From contig CP094668.1 in NCBI GenBank assembly GCA_022836915.1, forward strand, positions 6,138,001 through 6,202,000: DNA of 64,000 nt. Reading direction: 5' to 3'. The translations under genes were made by a program, and so were the position numbers. This stretch comes from Paenibacillus sp. OVF10. Its GTDB lineage: Bacteria; Bacillota; Bacilli; Paenibacillales; Paenibacillaceae. Shown piece by piece: positions 18,609-28,010 of the stretch (positions are counted from its first letter, which is position 1; each line of letters starts with the position of its first letter). The notes under the pieces were generated by a model. The model was given only the letters and a program-made list of their open reading frames with translations. It was not told the origin of the DNA and ran no database searches.

Positions 18609-19091
18609 TTATTCAACACTAACGGTATCTTTACCAAAATACGTTCCTTTCAACTTTTGATCCATAAAGTCTCTTAAGTCCTTTTGATCAAGTATATATT
18701 TCGAATCTCTATTAAATCTGCTTTTTGTGGATACAATAATCTGTTTCCGATTGTATTGAATTTTAATTTCAGCGTTATGCTTTAATCTCAAAGCAATTCC
18801 TGCACTAATGCTTCCTGTGACATCATCTACTGGTATTTTGGCTGATTCCGGGGCGGCATTCAGCCAGCCGACTATACGGCTAATGTCTTCTTTACTTAAC
18901 GTAACATTGTCAATCCTAGTGTGTGCTCCACCGTCGCCTGTCCTGGTGTACACGACTATGCTCATCTCTGTGCTTATCACTTGATTTCTCGAAATCGGCT
19001 TATTTGGATCAGGGTTACTCGTGATTAGAAAATACAGAAACATGATTGCCGCACCTATGAAAAACCAGAATCGCCTACGTTTTCCTAGCAT
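18609..19091 (-). CDS. Hypothetical membrane-anchored protein, 160 residues
   Basis: Starts MLGKRRRFWFFIGAAIMFLY, giving one N-terminal membrane anchor followed by an extracellular domain of about 130 residues with many beta-type segments. The start codon shares one base with the stop of the upstream isochorismatase gene (TAATG), which indicates translational coupling. No catalytic motif is recognised. Confidence 0.65.
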   Translation of the reverse strand: MLGKRRRFWFFIGAAIMFLYFLITSNPDPNKPISRNQVISTEMSIVVYTRTGDGGAHTRIDNVTLSKEDISRIVGWLNAAPESAKIPVDDVTGSISAGIALRLKHNAEIKIQYNRKQIIVSTKSRFNRDSKYILDQKDLRDFMDQKLKGTYFGKDTVSVE

Positions 19092-19612
19092 TACAGCGCA
19101 TTCTCCGTATCCACCACGTTGGCAAACAGTCTCAGTACCGTATTGTGATGTGCAATAATCTGCTCTGCTTGAAGCGTCTTTGAATTCCATGTGCTGTGTG
19201 CATCTTGAACCAGATTGACCGTGTATCCCAGACTGTACGCTCTGCGGCAAGTCGTGTCTACACATACCTCGGTCTGCATTCCCGTAAGGACTAACTCCTT
19301 CACGCCATTATCTTGCAATTTCAGATGCAGATCGGTTTTGTGAAACGAATCCGGTGTCTCTTTTTCGATAACGAGGTCACCAGCTATAGGTGCAATGGAC
19401 GGATGAATGGCCCACCCCGGAGTTCCTCGTTCCAGTGGACTGCCTGCCCCTTCGCAGTGTTGGATATATATGATGGAATGCCCTGCTTCACGGGCCCTGG
19501 CAATTAACACCTGGATCTTCTGAAGCAATCGTTCCCCTTGATAAACGGGATCTCCTTCATCAAACATCGCTACCTGTACGTCAATGATTAGAAGTGCACA
19601 ATGCGTTGTCAT
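19091..19612 (-). CDS. Isochorismatase-family cysteine hydrolase
   Basis: 173 residues from the ATG at 19612, nine bases after GGAGGAAAGC. The catalytic triad is visible: Asp in ALLIIDVQVAMFDEG (near 11), Lys in LVIEKETPDSFHKTDL (near 82) and Cys in GMQTEVCVDTTCRRAYSLGY (near 115). The family hydrolyses isochorismate, nicotinamide and similar amides; the substrate here is not predictable. It is coupled to the downstream membrane-anchored protein. Confidence 0.85.
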   Translation of the reverse strand: MTTHCALLIIDVQVAMFDEGDPVYQGERLLQKIQVLIARAREAGHSIIYIQHCEGAGSPLERGTPGWAIHPSIAPIAGDLVIEKETPDSFHKTDLHLKLQDNGVKELVLTGMQTEVCVDTTCRRAYSLGYTVNLVQDAHSTWNSKTLQAEQIIAHHNTVLRLFANVVDTENAL

Positions 19613-19642
19613 CTTGCTTTCCTCCTGACGAATCAATATAAT

Positions 19643-20065
19643 TTAACTCTTTCTTCTTCGCATCTTTAACAAAACTTCCAATCCCATATCAATAAGAACA
19701 AATAGAATAGCAGCAAGAACACCAAATAAGGTCAGAACTAACGTCTCTTTGAAATCCAAGATTGCTTCTCCTGCGCCCATGACCAGATAATAAATATACA
19801 TGCCCAAAACTCCAGCACAGGCATAACTCAATATCCTCGTACTTAGATACAAAACATGATTAACGAATTGTATTTGGCTGAGCAGATAGTCTAGCAATAT
19901 CGATAAAGGTAGCCCGATCAACAGGATCAAGGGAGTCGCGTATATCGGATAAATAAGAATGTAAAAATCAAAACTGTAGGATTCATTCATCGATATGAGA
20001 CTTGCAGCCAAAGTAAAACAAATGATGGTTAGAACGGTTGTCATCAGCTTTCTTCCCATGTTCAT
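19643..20065 (-). CDS. Hypothetical membrane protein, about 140 residues
   Basis: Four predicted membrane helices (about residues 8-25, 34-55, 73-97 and 108-130) and an arginine-rich end LLKMRRRKS. The ATG at 20065 has GGAG eight bases upstream; an ATG 18 bases earlier has no such site. Family not recognised. Confidence 0.6.
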   Translation of the reverse strand: MNMGRKLMTTVLTIICFTLAASLISMNESYSFDFYILIYPIYATPLILLIGLPLSILLDYLLSQIQFVNHVLYLSTRILSYACAGVLGMYIYYLVMGAGEAILDFKETLVLTLFGVLAAILFVLIDMGLEVLLKMRRRKS

Positions 20066-20102
20066 CTCATCACTCCAATACATCTCTATTCATTGGATGT
20101 GC

Positions 20103-20648
20103 TCATGCGTCAGATTTTGCCGGTTGCCATCCGATTTCTTGAGACCAACGATGTGCTCTCTGTAAAATGCTCCACACCATTGGTCCTTTTCCTTCAACAT
20201 ATTTGGGACGCTCATCTTTATACAATGACATGAGTCTGTGCTTTTCTTCTGCATATTTCAAACAATCTTCTGGATGCTCCCTTAAATAGTCTCTAAACAG
20301 CAAGGTCATCTGCTCGGAGAAACTGCCTACCTGTCTAACGTGTATATGTATCCTTCTGCTTCCGGGTTCTTCACGAAAGTAACGTTTAGTCTTATCCGGA
20401 TTTTCTGCTCTGAATACAAATCCGACTGTTTCGATCTCACGTTTGTAGTCCAACAGATTCTCATGATTAGAAACAGATAATTGTATATCTATTATGGGTT
20501 TGGCATCTATTCCAACAATTGAAGTGGACCCAACATGATCGATCCGCAGAGCCTTTTCTCCTAAGGCTTCTCTTAATTTCGAACCCGTTTCGAGAAACAA
20601 ATCACGCCATGCCGGATCATACTTTGCAATTCTCCATTGATCCTCCAT
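20103..20648 (-). CDS. GrpB-family protein (UPF0157)
   Basis: 181 residues with the nucleotidyltransferase-like GrpB signature RIDHVGSTSIVGIDAKPIID (about 37-56), preceded by IAKYDPAWRDLF. The length is typical. A strong AAGGAGGAG site precedes the ATG. Members have a polymerase-beta-like fold and are sometimes fused to dephospho-CoA kinase; the reaction is not established. Confidence 0.85.
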   Translation of the reverse strand: MEDQWRIAKYDPAWRDLFLETGSKLREALGEKALRIDHVGSTSIVGIDAKPIIDIQLSVSNHENLLDYKREIETVGFVFRAENPDKTKRYFREEPGSRRIHIHVRQVGSFSEQMTLLFRDYLREHPEDCLKYAEEKHRLMSLYKDERPKYVEGKGPMVWSILQRAHRWSQEIGWQPAKSDA

Positions 20649-20747
20649 ACAACTCCTCCTTGGTTATTCAATCAAGCTATATAATTAAATAACACGTTCT
20701 TTTAACCTTTTGTTACATGTAGATTATTTAGTGATGCCATATAGATA

Positions 20748-21224
20748 TCATGCAAAATCATCATTGTTTATCCCTAGTTCTATTTGTTTTTGGGATTCAA
20801 TCATGTATTCGTACACATCATCAATTTCAGTTATCCCTTTAATATTCTTTTTTAACAGTTCAATAATTAAATTATAATCACTCTCTCTCATCCTTATATC
20901 TTTCAAATAGTTATCGTTATAGTCATTCATAAAATCTAATTTATTCTTATAAAATCGAAATCTCTCCAAAACATATACTTCCTTAAGATTAATAAATAAT
21001 GCTACAAAATCCTTAAAGTTTCTGGCCACTAAAGTTACTTGATTACCAAACGCCGTAGGTTGGATAAAGATAACCGGAGCTTCTTCCAAATCACTAATGG
21101 ATCTGTTAAACGTGAAAAAAGCAAAATGATCACCATCTGCTCCTGTTCTTCCAAATATGATGGCATCGTCTGGCGTACAGTAGTATCTATCCTCATCATT
21201 GTTAAAACTAATATAAAAACCCAT
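20748..21224 (-). CDS. Hypothetical protein, 158 residues, possibly SUKH-like
   Basis: AT-rich compared with its neighbours. The stretch DDAIIFGRTGADGDHFAFFT (about 18-37) vaguely resembles SMI1/KNR4 (SUKH) proteins, which often act as toxin immunity proteins, but the similarity is weak. No ribosome binding site precedes the ATG, and the same frame stays open upstream into the terminator of GH43. The gene may therefore be an N-terminally shortened remnant or use a different start. Confidence 0.45.
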   Translation of the reverse strand: MGFYISFNNDEDRYYCTPDDAIIFGRTGADGDHFAFFTFNRSISDLEEAPVIFIQPTAFGNQVTLVARNFKDFVALFINLKEVYVLERFRFYKNKLDFMNDYNDNYLKDIRMRESDYNLIIELLKKNIKGITEIDDVYEYMIESQKQIELGINNDDFA

Positions 21225-21255
21225 ATAATCTTGGAGGGTTCCATCATGTTGTTTA

Positions 21256-21290
21256 CATAAAAAAGAGAAGGACCCTTAGGCCCTCCCCTT
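21256..21290 (-). terminator. Terminator of the GH43 gene
   Basis: On the minus strand AAGGGGAGGGCC pairs fully, with G-U wobbles, with GGTCCTTCTCTT around a TAAG loop, followed by a T-run. Confidence 0.7.
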
Positions 21291-21296
21291 AACTTC

Positions 21297-22786
21297 TTAA
21301 TGATAATCACACTTGAAATTTGTAAACTCAGCTGAAGCATCTTGCCCGCTCGTGTATAACCCAATAAGTACGCCTGTAAAACCTCCTGCCACCTCCGAGG
21401 ATAGGTATCTCGTCTGTGCCGTGCCCAGCAGAATCTCTTCACCATCTACTTGAAACAGGAAGCTGTAGCGTTCCTGGCTTGAACGGATTACCAGCGTTGC
21501 ATGCTGTTTATTTCCCAGATTCACTTCATGTTCTATCGATTTGACATCACCGATATTCAGACGCTCGATCACCTTATAGCCGTCCTGCTCCCCACGAATA
21601 GCCACTTCATAATGATGATTCTCATCCATGTAGATCGTGATCCCAGCTTCTCCAGTCGTCAGACTGACATCGACTGAAATTGTGGCATTAAAGTCTTTTT
21701 GACGTAACCCAATGAACGTCGGGGATGCCGGAACGTCCAGCGTTACATCGGTTCCTGTTAGCGTAAGCTTGTCTGATTCAAGCTGATAGTGCTCTGTATT
21801 TGGATGACGAAGGTAACACCAGTCGAGGTTCCAGTCTGTATTTTCAAACGTATAATGCTTCTTGTCCTGCTGGATCACCGTGTCCGGGATACGATTAGTC
21901 TCAAAACTCGTCAGCGTTGTACCTTCATGCCCGGCTGTAAACCATCCATCTTCACCAAACGTAATTGGAGTAAGAAATACTTCTCGGCCCAAATGATGGT
22001 ACGTAGCCCATCTGCCGATCTGTCGAAATCCCAAGTGAAAGAGCCACCAGTTTCCCCGATCATCCTGAACCAGATCACCATGCCCTACTCCCTGCAACTC
22101 ATAACCTCCCAGATTGCGGTTGGTCAGAACTGGATTGTGCGCATAGGCTTCGAACGGTCCTGAGGATGAAGTTCCCCGGGCATACGTTACCATGTGACCA
22201 TACTCGGTGCCGCCTTCGGCTGCAAGCAGGTAATAGTAACCGTTCATTTTATAGAGATGCGGGCTTTCCAGATATCGTCCACCTGTCCCATTCCATATCG
22301 AACGACTCGGGGTCAGTTTGCGGCCAGTTTCAATTTCAAGCTCGCACTGAACAATTCCGCCAACGCCTTCATCATCCACCCCATTACTCATAAACAAGGT
22401 TTTTCCATCTTCAAAATACAAATCGGGATCAATCCCGCCTTGATCCACATAAATAGGCTCAGACCATTCTCCGTAAATATCGTCCGTCCAGACATAGAAA
22501 TTCTGATGTGTCGTATCATTCGTTGTAACCATATAAAAACGCCCGTTATTATGCCTGATGGTTGGGGCAAATACACCCCGGAGCTGTTCACCGTCTCGAG
22601 CTGAATCTGGCTTTTACGAGTCAGGCAGTGACCAATCTGCTTCCAATTCAGCAAATCCTTGCTCTCAAAGAGCGGTACGCCCGGAAAGTACTGAAAAGAA
22701 CTACACACCATATAGTACGTATCGTTGACTTTGATTACACTAGGATCTGGATAGAAACCTTTAACAACAGGATTATTGTATTTCAC
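21297..22786 (-). CDS. GH43 beta-xylosidase / alpha-L-arabinofuranosidase (one frame break)
   Basis: Reconstruction gives 496 residues. The GTG start at 22786 follows AGAGGTGGAG and gives MKYNNPVVKGFYPDPSVIKV, where Asp of YPDPS is the catalytic base. The frame breaks at C4 22576-22579; one added base gives NSSGGVFAPTIRHNNGRFYM, exactly the GH43 pattern, joining the two halves. IDPDLYFEDG and RYLESPHLYKMNGYYYLLAA contain the pKa-modulating Asp and acid Glu. The last 190 residues form the beta-sandwich found in xylosidase-type GH43. No signal peptide: it acts on imported xylo- or arabino-oligosaccharides. It is divergent from an ArsR-like regulator. Confidence 0.88.
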
Positions 22787-22963
22787 TATACTCCACCTCT
22801 TATGCTAAAATTCATAAATATAAGAATCCAACTTTGTAGCAACTAAAAAAATTAAACACCATTGGCTATAAACTTGCAATGAATCTGGATTGTATCTTGG
22901 AACTAATTTTATTGAATTAATACATATGTGATTTTAGAAGATTGAGGGTAGGGAGTTGTGCAG

Positions 22964-23866
22964 ATGATCAAAGCAAATGGGGAGCCCCGGTTCCTTCCTT
23001 TATATGAGGCACTTGCAAGTGAAGTCAGATGGAGAATCATGGATATGATTGCAGATCGCGAAATGAATGTGAAGGATATTGCGACAGTATTAGAGCTTAG
23101 CCCCTCTATTGTCACGATGCATATTCGCAAACTGGAGGATGCGGGTCTAATTGGAAGCAGACGAGTGCGGATTAACGGAGGAACGCACAAATTATGTTAC
23201 CTCAAGCAAAATCAGATTGAGATCGAGCTGCCATCCGCAAGCCAAACTTCACGAACCAGAGAGCAGACAATATCCGTAGGACACTATACTGCTTTTGATA
23301 TCCACCCCACTTGTGGGCTAGGAACACTCGAGAAAGAAATCGGCGTATGGGACGATCCACGTTACTTCCTTGATCCTGAGCGGGTACACGCCGCTATCCT
23401 GTGGTTTGGGAAAGGTTATGTAGAATATAAAACACCTAACTTTGTACTTCCCGACCAGACAACCGATGCTATTGAAATATCGATGGAACTGGCGTCTGAA
23501 GCTCCGGGATTGCGGGATCATTGGCCTTCGGATATTCGCTTCACCTTCAATGGTGTTTCTCTTGGAACGTGGACAAGCCCTGCCGACTTTGGCAGAGCAG
23601 CGCGCGGGAAATATACACCAGAATGGTGGCATCGTAATGTGAATCAGTATGGATTATTAAAGACCATTCGTATTGATGCCTCCGGTACCTATATGGATGG
23701 TGAGCGGATGTCAGACATTACTCTCGCGGATATTAAGCTTATCGAACCGTTCTGGACGCTACGCTTCACAGTTGACGAGGAAAGCCCCAACGTTGGGGGA
23801 TTAACGATCTATGGTGCCGGTTTTGGTAATCATGATCAAGATATTGTTATTCGTGTATTAGGTTAA
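22964..23866 (+). CDS. ArsR-like regulator with large C-terminal domain, divergent from GH43
   Basis: 300 residues; the ATG lies eight bases after GGGAG. Residues 10-85 are a winged helix (LYEALASEVRWRIMDMIA, then VKDIATVLELSPSIVTMHIR). The remaining 200 residues form a beta-rich domain with WFGKGYVEYKTPNFVLP and a tryptophan-rich YTPEWWHRNVNQYG. This looks like a ligand domain, perhaps for a sugar. The divergent arrangement suggests control of the GH43 gene. The effector is unknown. Confidence 0.75.
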   Translation: MIKANGEPRFLPLYEALASEVRWRIMDMIADREMNVKDIATVLELSPSIVTMHIRKLEDAGLIGSRRVRINGGTHKLCYLKQNQIEIELPSASQTSRTREQTISVGHYTAFDIHPTCGLGTLEKEIGVWDDPRYFLDPERVHAAILWFGKGYVEYKTPNFVLPDQTTDAIEISMELASEAPGLRDHWPSDIRFTFNGVSLGTWTSPADFGRAARGKYTPEWWHRNVNQYGLLKTIRIDASGTYMDGERMSDITLADIKLIEPFWTLRFTVDEESPNVGGLTIYGAGFGNHDQDIVIRVLG

Positions 23867-23875
23867 CTTTCTCAT

Positions 23876-24282
23876 CTAATCGGTTAACTCAATTTTGTCA
23901 AAAACATTATATTTCTCCAGATCTGAAGTGATCGCAAAGGGTAGGTAATGATTTAATTCAGATCTGGTTGCCCACATGTACTCGCTATGTTCTTCTGAAA
24001 GATTCACTTGATGATCTTTGGTTCTGCACAGATACATTAGAAGAATGACCTGTCTATGCGGATCGGTAAAGAACGTATTGGCAAACAGTAATTCATCTAT
24101 TTGAACTTTAATGCCAACTTCCTCTCTAATTTCACGGACCAAGGCCACTTCCAACTCTTCTCCAAAGTGAACTTTTCCCCTACGGTTTCCCAACTTCCTG
24201 CGCCCACCTCATCCACTAATGAGCGCTTGACAAGCAACACTCTACCTTCATTCTCGATTAGTCCTTTAACGACATTCACCAT
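23876..24282 (-). CDS. NUDIX hydrolase (one frame break)
   Basis: Reconstruction gives 135 residues. The N-terminal part ends GAGSWETVG and then leaves frame; one G added to the run at 24177-24180 restores GGKVHFGEELEVALVREIRE followed by EVGI, a complete NUDIX box with the metal-binding REIREE. NUDIX enzymes hydrolyse nucleoside diphosphate-X compounds; the substrate is unknown. The start is not certain: ATG at 24282 or TTG at 24294, neither with a strong ribosome binding site. Confidence 0.78.
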
Positions 24283-24321
24283 TTTGTTTTCCAAGCGCTT
24301 AGTCTCAACCCCTTTTTTGTA

Positions 24322-24854
24322 TTAGCAATCAGTTTGTGTTTGGAACCATCTTCTTAACTGATTCATATGAGCTTGATGATAACGGTTATGGTCAGCCATG
24401 TGCCATAATCCCCAACGTACCGTAGCTTGCTTTTCATTCTGATGTCCAAAAGTAACTACTCGGTCTAGGTCAGCATCTGCTACTTGTGTGCATGTTTCTT
24501 TCAGAAGGGTTAATACACCCTCATATTGAGAGATAAGTGTGTCACGTGAGACACCTTGAACCAGTGGAAGTCTATTATTTTCATCAATCATGGGGCCATA
24601 TTGCTCTATTAATGGCTGCGGAAGAACAACCCCTTTATTCTATAAACCCAATTCATATCAACAAACGTAATATGTCGTATTAATTGAGCTGTACTATTAA
24701 ACTGGTTCTGTTCCCCTTTGTAATCTACCTCTTCTTGCGACATCCCCTCAGTAATCGATTTAAGTCGCTCACTATTCTCTCTTACTGCGGAAAATAACAT
24801 TCCAACAATAGGCTCCATATTGGCTTCACATTGTAAATCGTAAATCAAAGTCAT
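24322..24854 (-). CDS. DinB-superfamily protein (one frame break)
   Basis: Reconstruction gives 177 residues. The first part has TAQLIRHITFVDMNWVYRIK with a metal-site histidine; the second has WGLWHMADHNRYHQAHMNQL with the other histidines. The frame breaks at C4 24630-24633, and one added base reads through as IKGVVLPQPLIEQYGPMIDE. It is the second DinB-fold protein in the window, with low similarity to the one at 17063. The activity is unknown. Confidence 0.72.
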
Positions 24855-24863
24855 CCCACCTTT

Positions 24864-25019
24864 TTACCCTCGTTCTTTCAACAGGTCCTTAATTTCCCTT
24901 AACTCTGATAATATTTCTTTGGTGTGCTGGCTATTTTTTGAGTTATCTATTCCAACTTTCACAACATAAATACCGAGGAACAGATACACCACCAACATAA
25001 TGATCATTCCCATGTACAT
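24864..25019 (-). CDS. Small membrane protein, 51 residues
   Basis: Starts MYMGMIIMLVVYLFLGIYVV after a strong AAAGGAGAG site, with one membrane helix and a charged helical tail ending KDLLKERG. It lies ten bases upstream of the DinB-like gene on the same strand. The membrane helix plus short coiled-coil tail resembles many small Firmicutes proteins of unknown function. Confidence 0.7.
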   Translation of the reverse strand: MYMGMIIMLVVYLFLGIYVVKVGIDNSKNSQHTKEILSELREIKDLLKERG

Positions 25020-25067
25020 CTCTCCTTTCCAAAGTAGCAGCACATTGCTACTAACGTTTACTGCCGT

Positions 25068-25796
25068 CTACATGCTCTCTCTCAACTGATTCCCATGGAA
25101 TGCCTTCAAAATAAAAGCCCGATCCGGAATGTTCAACCGTTCATACGATTTCAGATACTCCCTATTGTTATATGGAACGCCAATGAATTTCACATCCAGT
25201 TTGCCCTCTTGGAGGTCCACGATCCCATATCTGGCAATGGCAAGATCGTTACAGCCTAAAGCTCCCGGATTCAGATATACTCTTTGATCTGTCCTATAAT
25301 AATGAAGAATATGATGATGACCAAAACAAACCAAATCATGGGCCGTCCCCTGATACTTCGCGTCTAATTTGGTTCCAGATGGTTCTTTATCGATGACATC
25401 CAACTTGTCGTTGCTCATATGATAGTGAGTTAGAAGGAACCGATGTCCTTCTACCTCTTTTTCAACGAATTTCGGTAGAGCTTGTATTCTCTTGATCGAT
25501 TCTGCTCTCAAATGTTGACCAATCCATTCGTGATGTTCGGCTATGCCTTTATGCCCTTCTAATGGACCCTTATTTTGGAGCAAACTTAATACGGCCTCTT
25601 CGTGATTTCCTGAAATCGCTATCATATTTTTACGACTGTACAACATCTCGATCACTTCATTGGAGTAAGGTCCGATGCCGATCATATCCCCCAAACAAAA
25701 TGTATGCTCAACATCTCCTCTGGAATCCATATCAGCCAGTACCGCTTGAAGCGCAGAAATGTTCCCATGAATATCGGTTAAGATGGCAACCTTCAT
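25068..25796 (-). CDS. Metallophosphoesterase, YfcE/calcineurin-like
   Basis: 242 residues. All family motifs are visible: DIHGN (residue 8), GDMIGIGPYSNEVI (near 37), GNHEEAVL (near 65), HYH (near 118) and GHHHILHYYR (near 151). The substrate may be a cyclic nucleotide, phosphodiester or dinucleotide; it cannot be told from sequence. The start overlaps the end of the upstream GNAT gene by four bases, so the two are translationally coupled. Confidence 0.88.
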   Translation of the reverse strand: MKVAILTDIHGNISALQAVLADMDSRGDVEHTFCLGDMIGIGPYSNEVIEMLYSRKNMIAISGNHEEAVLSLLQNKGPLEGHKGIAEHHEWIGQHLRAESIKRIQALPKFVEKEVEGHRFLLTHYHMSNDKLDVIDKEPSGTKLDAKYQGTAHDLVCFGHHHILHYYRTDQRVYLNPGALGCNDLAIARYGIVDLQEGKLDVKFIGVPYNNREYLKSYERLNIPDRAFILKAFHGNQLRESM

Positions 25797-26524
25797 TGTG
25801 ACTCCTCCTCAGGAATATACATCGTCTGAATCTCCTGTACACCCGGAATAAATCCCAGATTCAGATATACGGACTCGGCATCATTTCCTTGCATCACATA
25901 CAATCGCAGCACGGGATACTGACCCTTAAGCGCATTCAAAGCTCTCTGTAACATCAGTGTAGCAAGCCCTCTTCCTCTATATGCCGGCCGAACCCCTATG
26001 CTATATACGGCAGCCTGATTATCCTGCAGACAAAGACGACAGTTGGCAATAAGCTGTCCCGTTTCCTTATCGTACACAAGCGTGGAGGCTTGAGTCAGAA
26101 TTTCATTGGTATAATTAGGATCATCACTTGGAATAAAATCTGCAAGCGTGGTATGTTTTCTTCGTGTAGCTTCAAGACTTCCTGCAAAACTTTCCAGGTC
26201 ACACTGAGCAATTTCATCTTCATTTACATATTTTCTGGTGCCGGTTTCACTTTCAATAATCTCTGGACTCTTCACGGTTACCCTGCTGTCCCATTCGACT
26301 TCAAAATGATCTGTAGGCCGCTGCATCCAGCGACATCTGAACTCCACTGGCCAGAATCCAGCTCTTGCGTATAGATCAACTTGGTCTGGAAGAATCTCAA
26401 AGGTCAGAATGCGTTTGGTGCGATCGGACCACTGCATTAATTTATCCTTCAGAAGTTTCAATACCTCAAAGCACTGCTGGAATGGCGGGATAAAAAACAA
26501 ATGATACATCCGGTTAGGCTCCAT
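25793..26524 (-). CDS. GNAT-family N-acetyltransferase with N-terminal extension
   Basis: About 243 residues from the ATG at 26524, seven bases after AGGTGG. The acetyltransferase domain is C-terminal, with IGVRPAYRGRGLATLMLQRA (near 183) and GNDAESVYLNLGFIPG (near 219). The first 110 residues are a separate domain, perhaps a second degenerate GNAT fold. It forms an operon with the phosphoesterase downstream and a 66-residue gene upstream. Confidence 0.82.
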   Translation of the reverse strand: MEPNRMYHLFFIPPFQQCFEVLKLLKDKLMQWSDRTKRILTFEILPDQVDLYARAGFWPVEFRCRWMQRPTDHFEVEWDSRVTVKSPEIIESETGTRKYVNEDEIAQCDLESFAGSLEATRRKHTTLADFIPSDDPNYTNEILTQASTLVYDKETGQLIANCRLCLQDNQAAVYSIGVRPAYRGRGLATLMLQRALNALKGQYPVLRLYVMQGNDAESVYLNLGFIPGVQEIQTMYIPEEESQ

Positions 26525-26535
26525 TCTCACGCCAC

Positions 26536-26736
26536 CTATTTTGCTTTCCCCTTGTAAATCCAGTACGCACTGATCTTGGAAGAACTGAACTCTTCTTCCC
26601 TGAAAAATCCGACATAACGCATATCATAATAAACCGTGCAATATAATCCCCATTCGGCAAAATCAGCTTTGCGAATCGAATATTCATCCGACAGATCATA
26701 TTGAAGAATATCTGTAGACCATTCCGTTAAACTCAT
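26536..26736 (-). CDS. Hypothetical protein, 66 residues
   Basis: Starts MSLTEWSTDILQYDLSDEYS after a strong GAGGAGG site and ends just before the GNAT gene on the same strand, so it is probably real. It is rich in aromatic residues (WGLYCTVYYDMRYVGFF). No family is recognised. Confidence 0.6.
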   Translation of the reverse strand: MSLTEWSTDILQYDLSDEYSIRKADFAEWGLYCTVYYDMRYVGFFREEEFSSSKISAYWIYKGKAK

Positions 26737-26774
26737 ACGTCATTCCTCCTCAATTCTAATTACATGTACAGCAA

Positions 26775-27238
26775 TTAATGAACCTTTCTATACGCCACCC
26801 CGTGAACATGAATTAACACATGCTCTGCTTCCAAACGTTCAAAGAAATCCAACATGTCCTTAAACGGATTCTCGAAATACGAAGTCAGGTATGCAAGCTC
26901 TGGCGTTGTTTTTATAAAATTGTAAAAAAGTAGGGGTCCATGTTGCCCACATCCTCTGGACTACCAAGGAAAACCTCTAATGTCTGCCCTGTTTCTGTAT
27001 TCTTGAACATACAGTGCTCACCGTGAACATCAAAATACCAGTTTCCCGTTAATTCTTCTTCTCCATGGATTACATCCGCATTGGACAGCAAATGGTACGC
27101 CCCTTCGAGAATTGCCGTCCGATCAGGCTGATCCGTTTCCAATATCAATTGCTCGATCAATTGCCGCGCGATTCTTTGGTACATATCCATCACAGCCAAT
27201 AATTCTTCCATAATTTCCTGTGTTATTGATTTCATCAT
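26775..27238 (-). CDS. Conserved hypothetical protein (one frame break)
   Basis: As sequenced, the frame stops after GNMDPYFFTIL. One base added to the A6 run at 26924-26929 continues it as DPYFFYNFIKTTPELAYLTS and on to VHGVAYRKVH, giving 154 residues that end at 26775. The middle contains NWYFDVHGEHCMFKN, with a conserved-looking HGEHC. This may be the DUF6896-type family, but I am not sure. Function unknown. Confidence 0.6.
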
Positions 27239-27267
27239 TTCAGATCCTTTGCCCTTTCAAACGAAGA

Positions 27268-27969
27268 TTAACTGCCAGACCTTGCGGTTAGCAAAGATAA
27301 AATAACGTATCCAAAAAGTTGAACCGTAAATACAATGGCGACAAACTCAACCATGATGCTGTTCGCTGCATTAAAATCATTCACAAGATCCACGAAGATC
27401 TTCCCAGGTCGGGATAATACATCCCACGAATTCCACCGATTAAATCTACCAATGTAGACCCCTATACTGCTCAATAGCAAAATAACACCGACAACCATCA
27501 TACTAATGTACTTATTTATTAATTTGTTTAACATGCCCTGGATTTGAATGATCGAACAAGTCGAGAGCAGCAATCCGATGATCGCTACGGCAAACGTCAG
27601 AGTGAGTCCATACCAAAAATCAATATTAACCCAAAATCTAACCTCCCCTTGAGCATCAAAATATCTGAATGAATGCAGAATCTCCGTAAAAAGATAGGCC
27701 GCATTGGGCAGAAAAAAGAGCCATACTCCACACATCAGCCCCATACATATCATGCTCGTTGTGGTTAATTTCTTATTGAATATGTATCTAATGCAGGATG
27801 AGATGATGAATGGTAACCATGCCAGGAACATGTCCCAACTTAAAAATCGATACATATTCGTATCTGATTGGGCACGTAAATACATCACAATACCTAGACA
27901 ACAAAGAGTAGCCACGAGCAAGGTAAAGAAGAGTCGGACATCTTGAACCGGATGTTTGTTATCTTTCAT
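27268..27969 (-). CDS. DUF1361 membrane protein
   Basis: 233 residues with six to seven hydrophobic helices. The family landmarks LFFLPNAAYLFTEILH (near 83) and YIGRFNRWNSWDVLSRPGKI (near 172) identify DUF1361. It lies in the cytoplasmic membrane; the function of the family is unknown. Confidence 0.85.
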   Translation of the reverse strand: MKDNKHPVQDVRLFFTLLVATLCCLGIVMYLRAQSDTNMYRFLSWDMFLAWLPFIISSCIRYIFNKKLTTTSMICMGLMCGVWLFFLPNAAYLFTEILHSFRYFDAQGEVRFWVNIDFWYGLTLTFAVAIIGLLLSTCSIIQIQGMLNKLINKYISMMVVGVILLLSSIGVYIGRFNRWNSWDVLSRPGKIFVDLVNDFNAANSIMVEFVAIVFTVQLFGYVILSLLTARSGS

Positions 27970-28010
27970 TTCTTTGCTTCTACTTCCTTTTCCTTGATGA
28001 ATATTATAAG

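Noticed and set aside
23318..23632. Minus-strand frame of 104 codons opposite the ArsR-like regulator
   Set aside because: Antisense shadow of a gene with clear HTH motifs; no translation signal.
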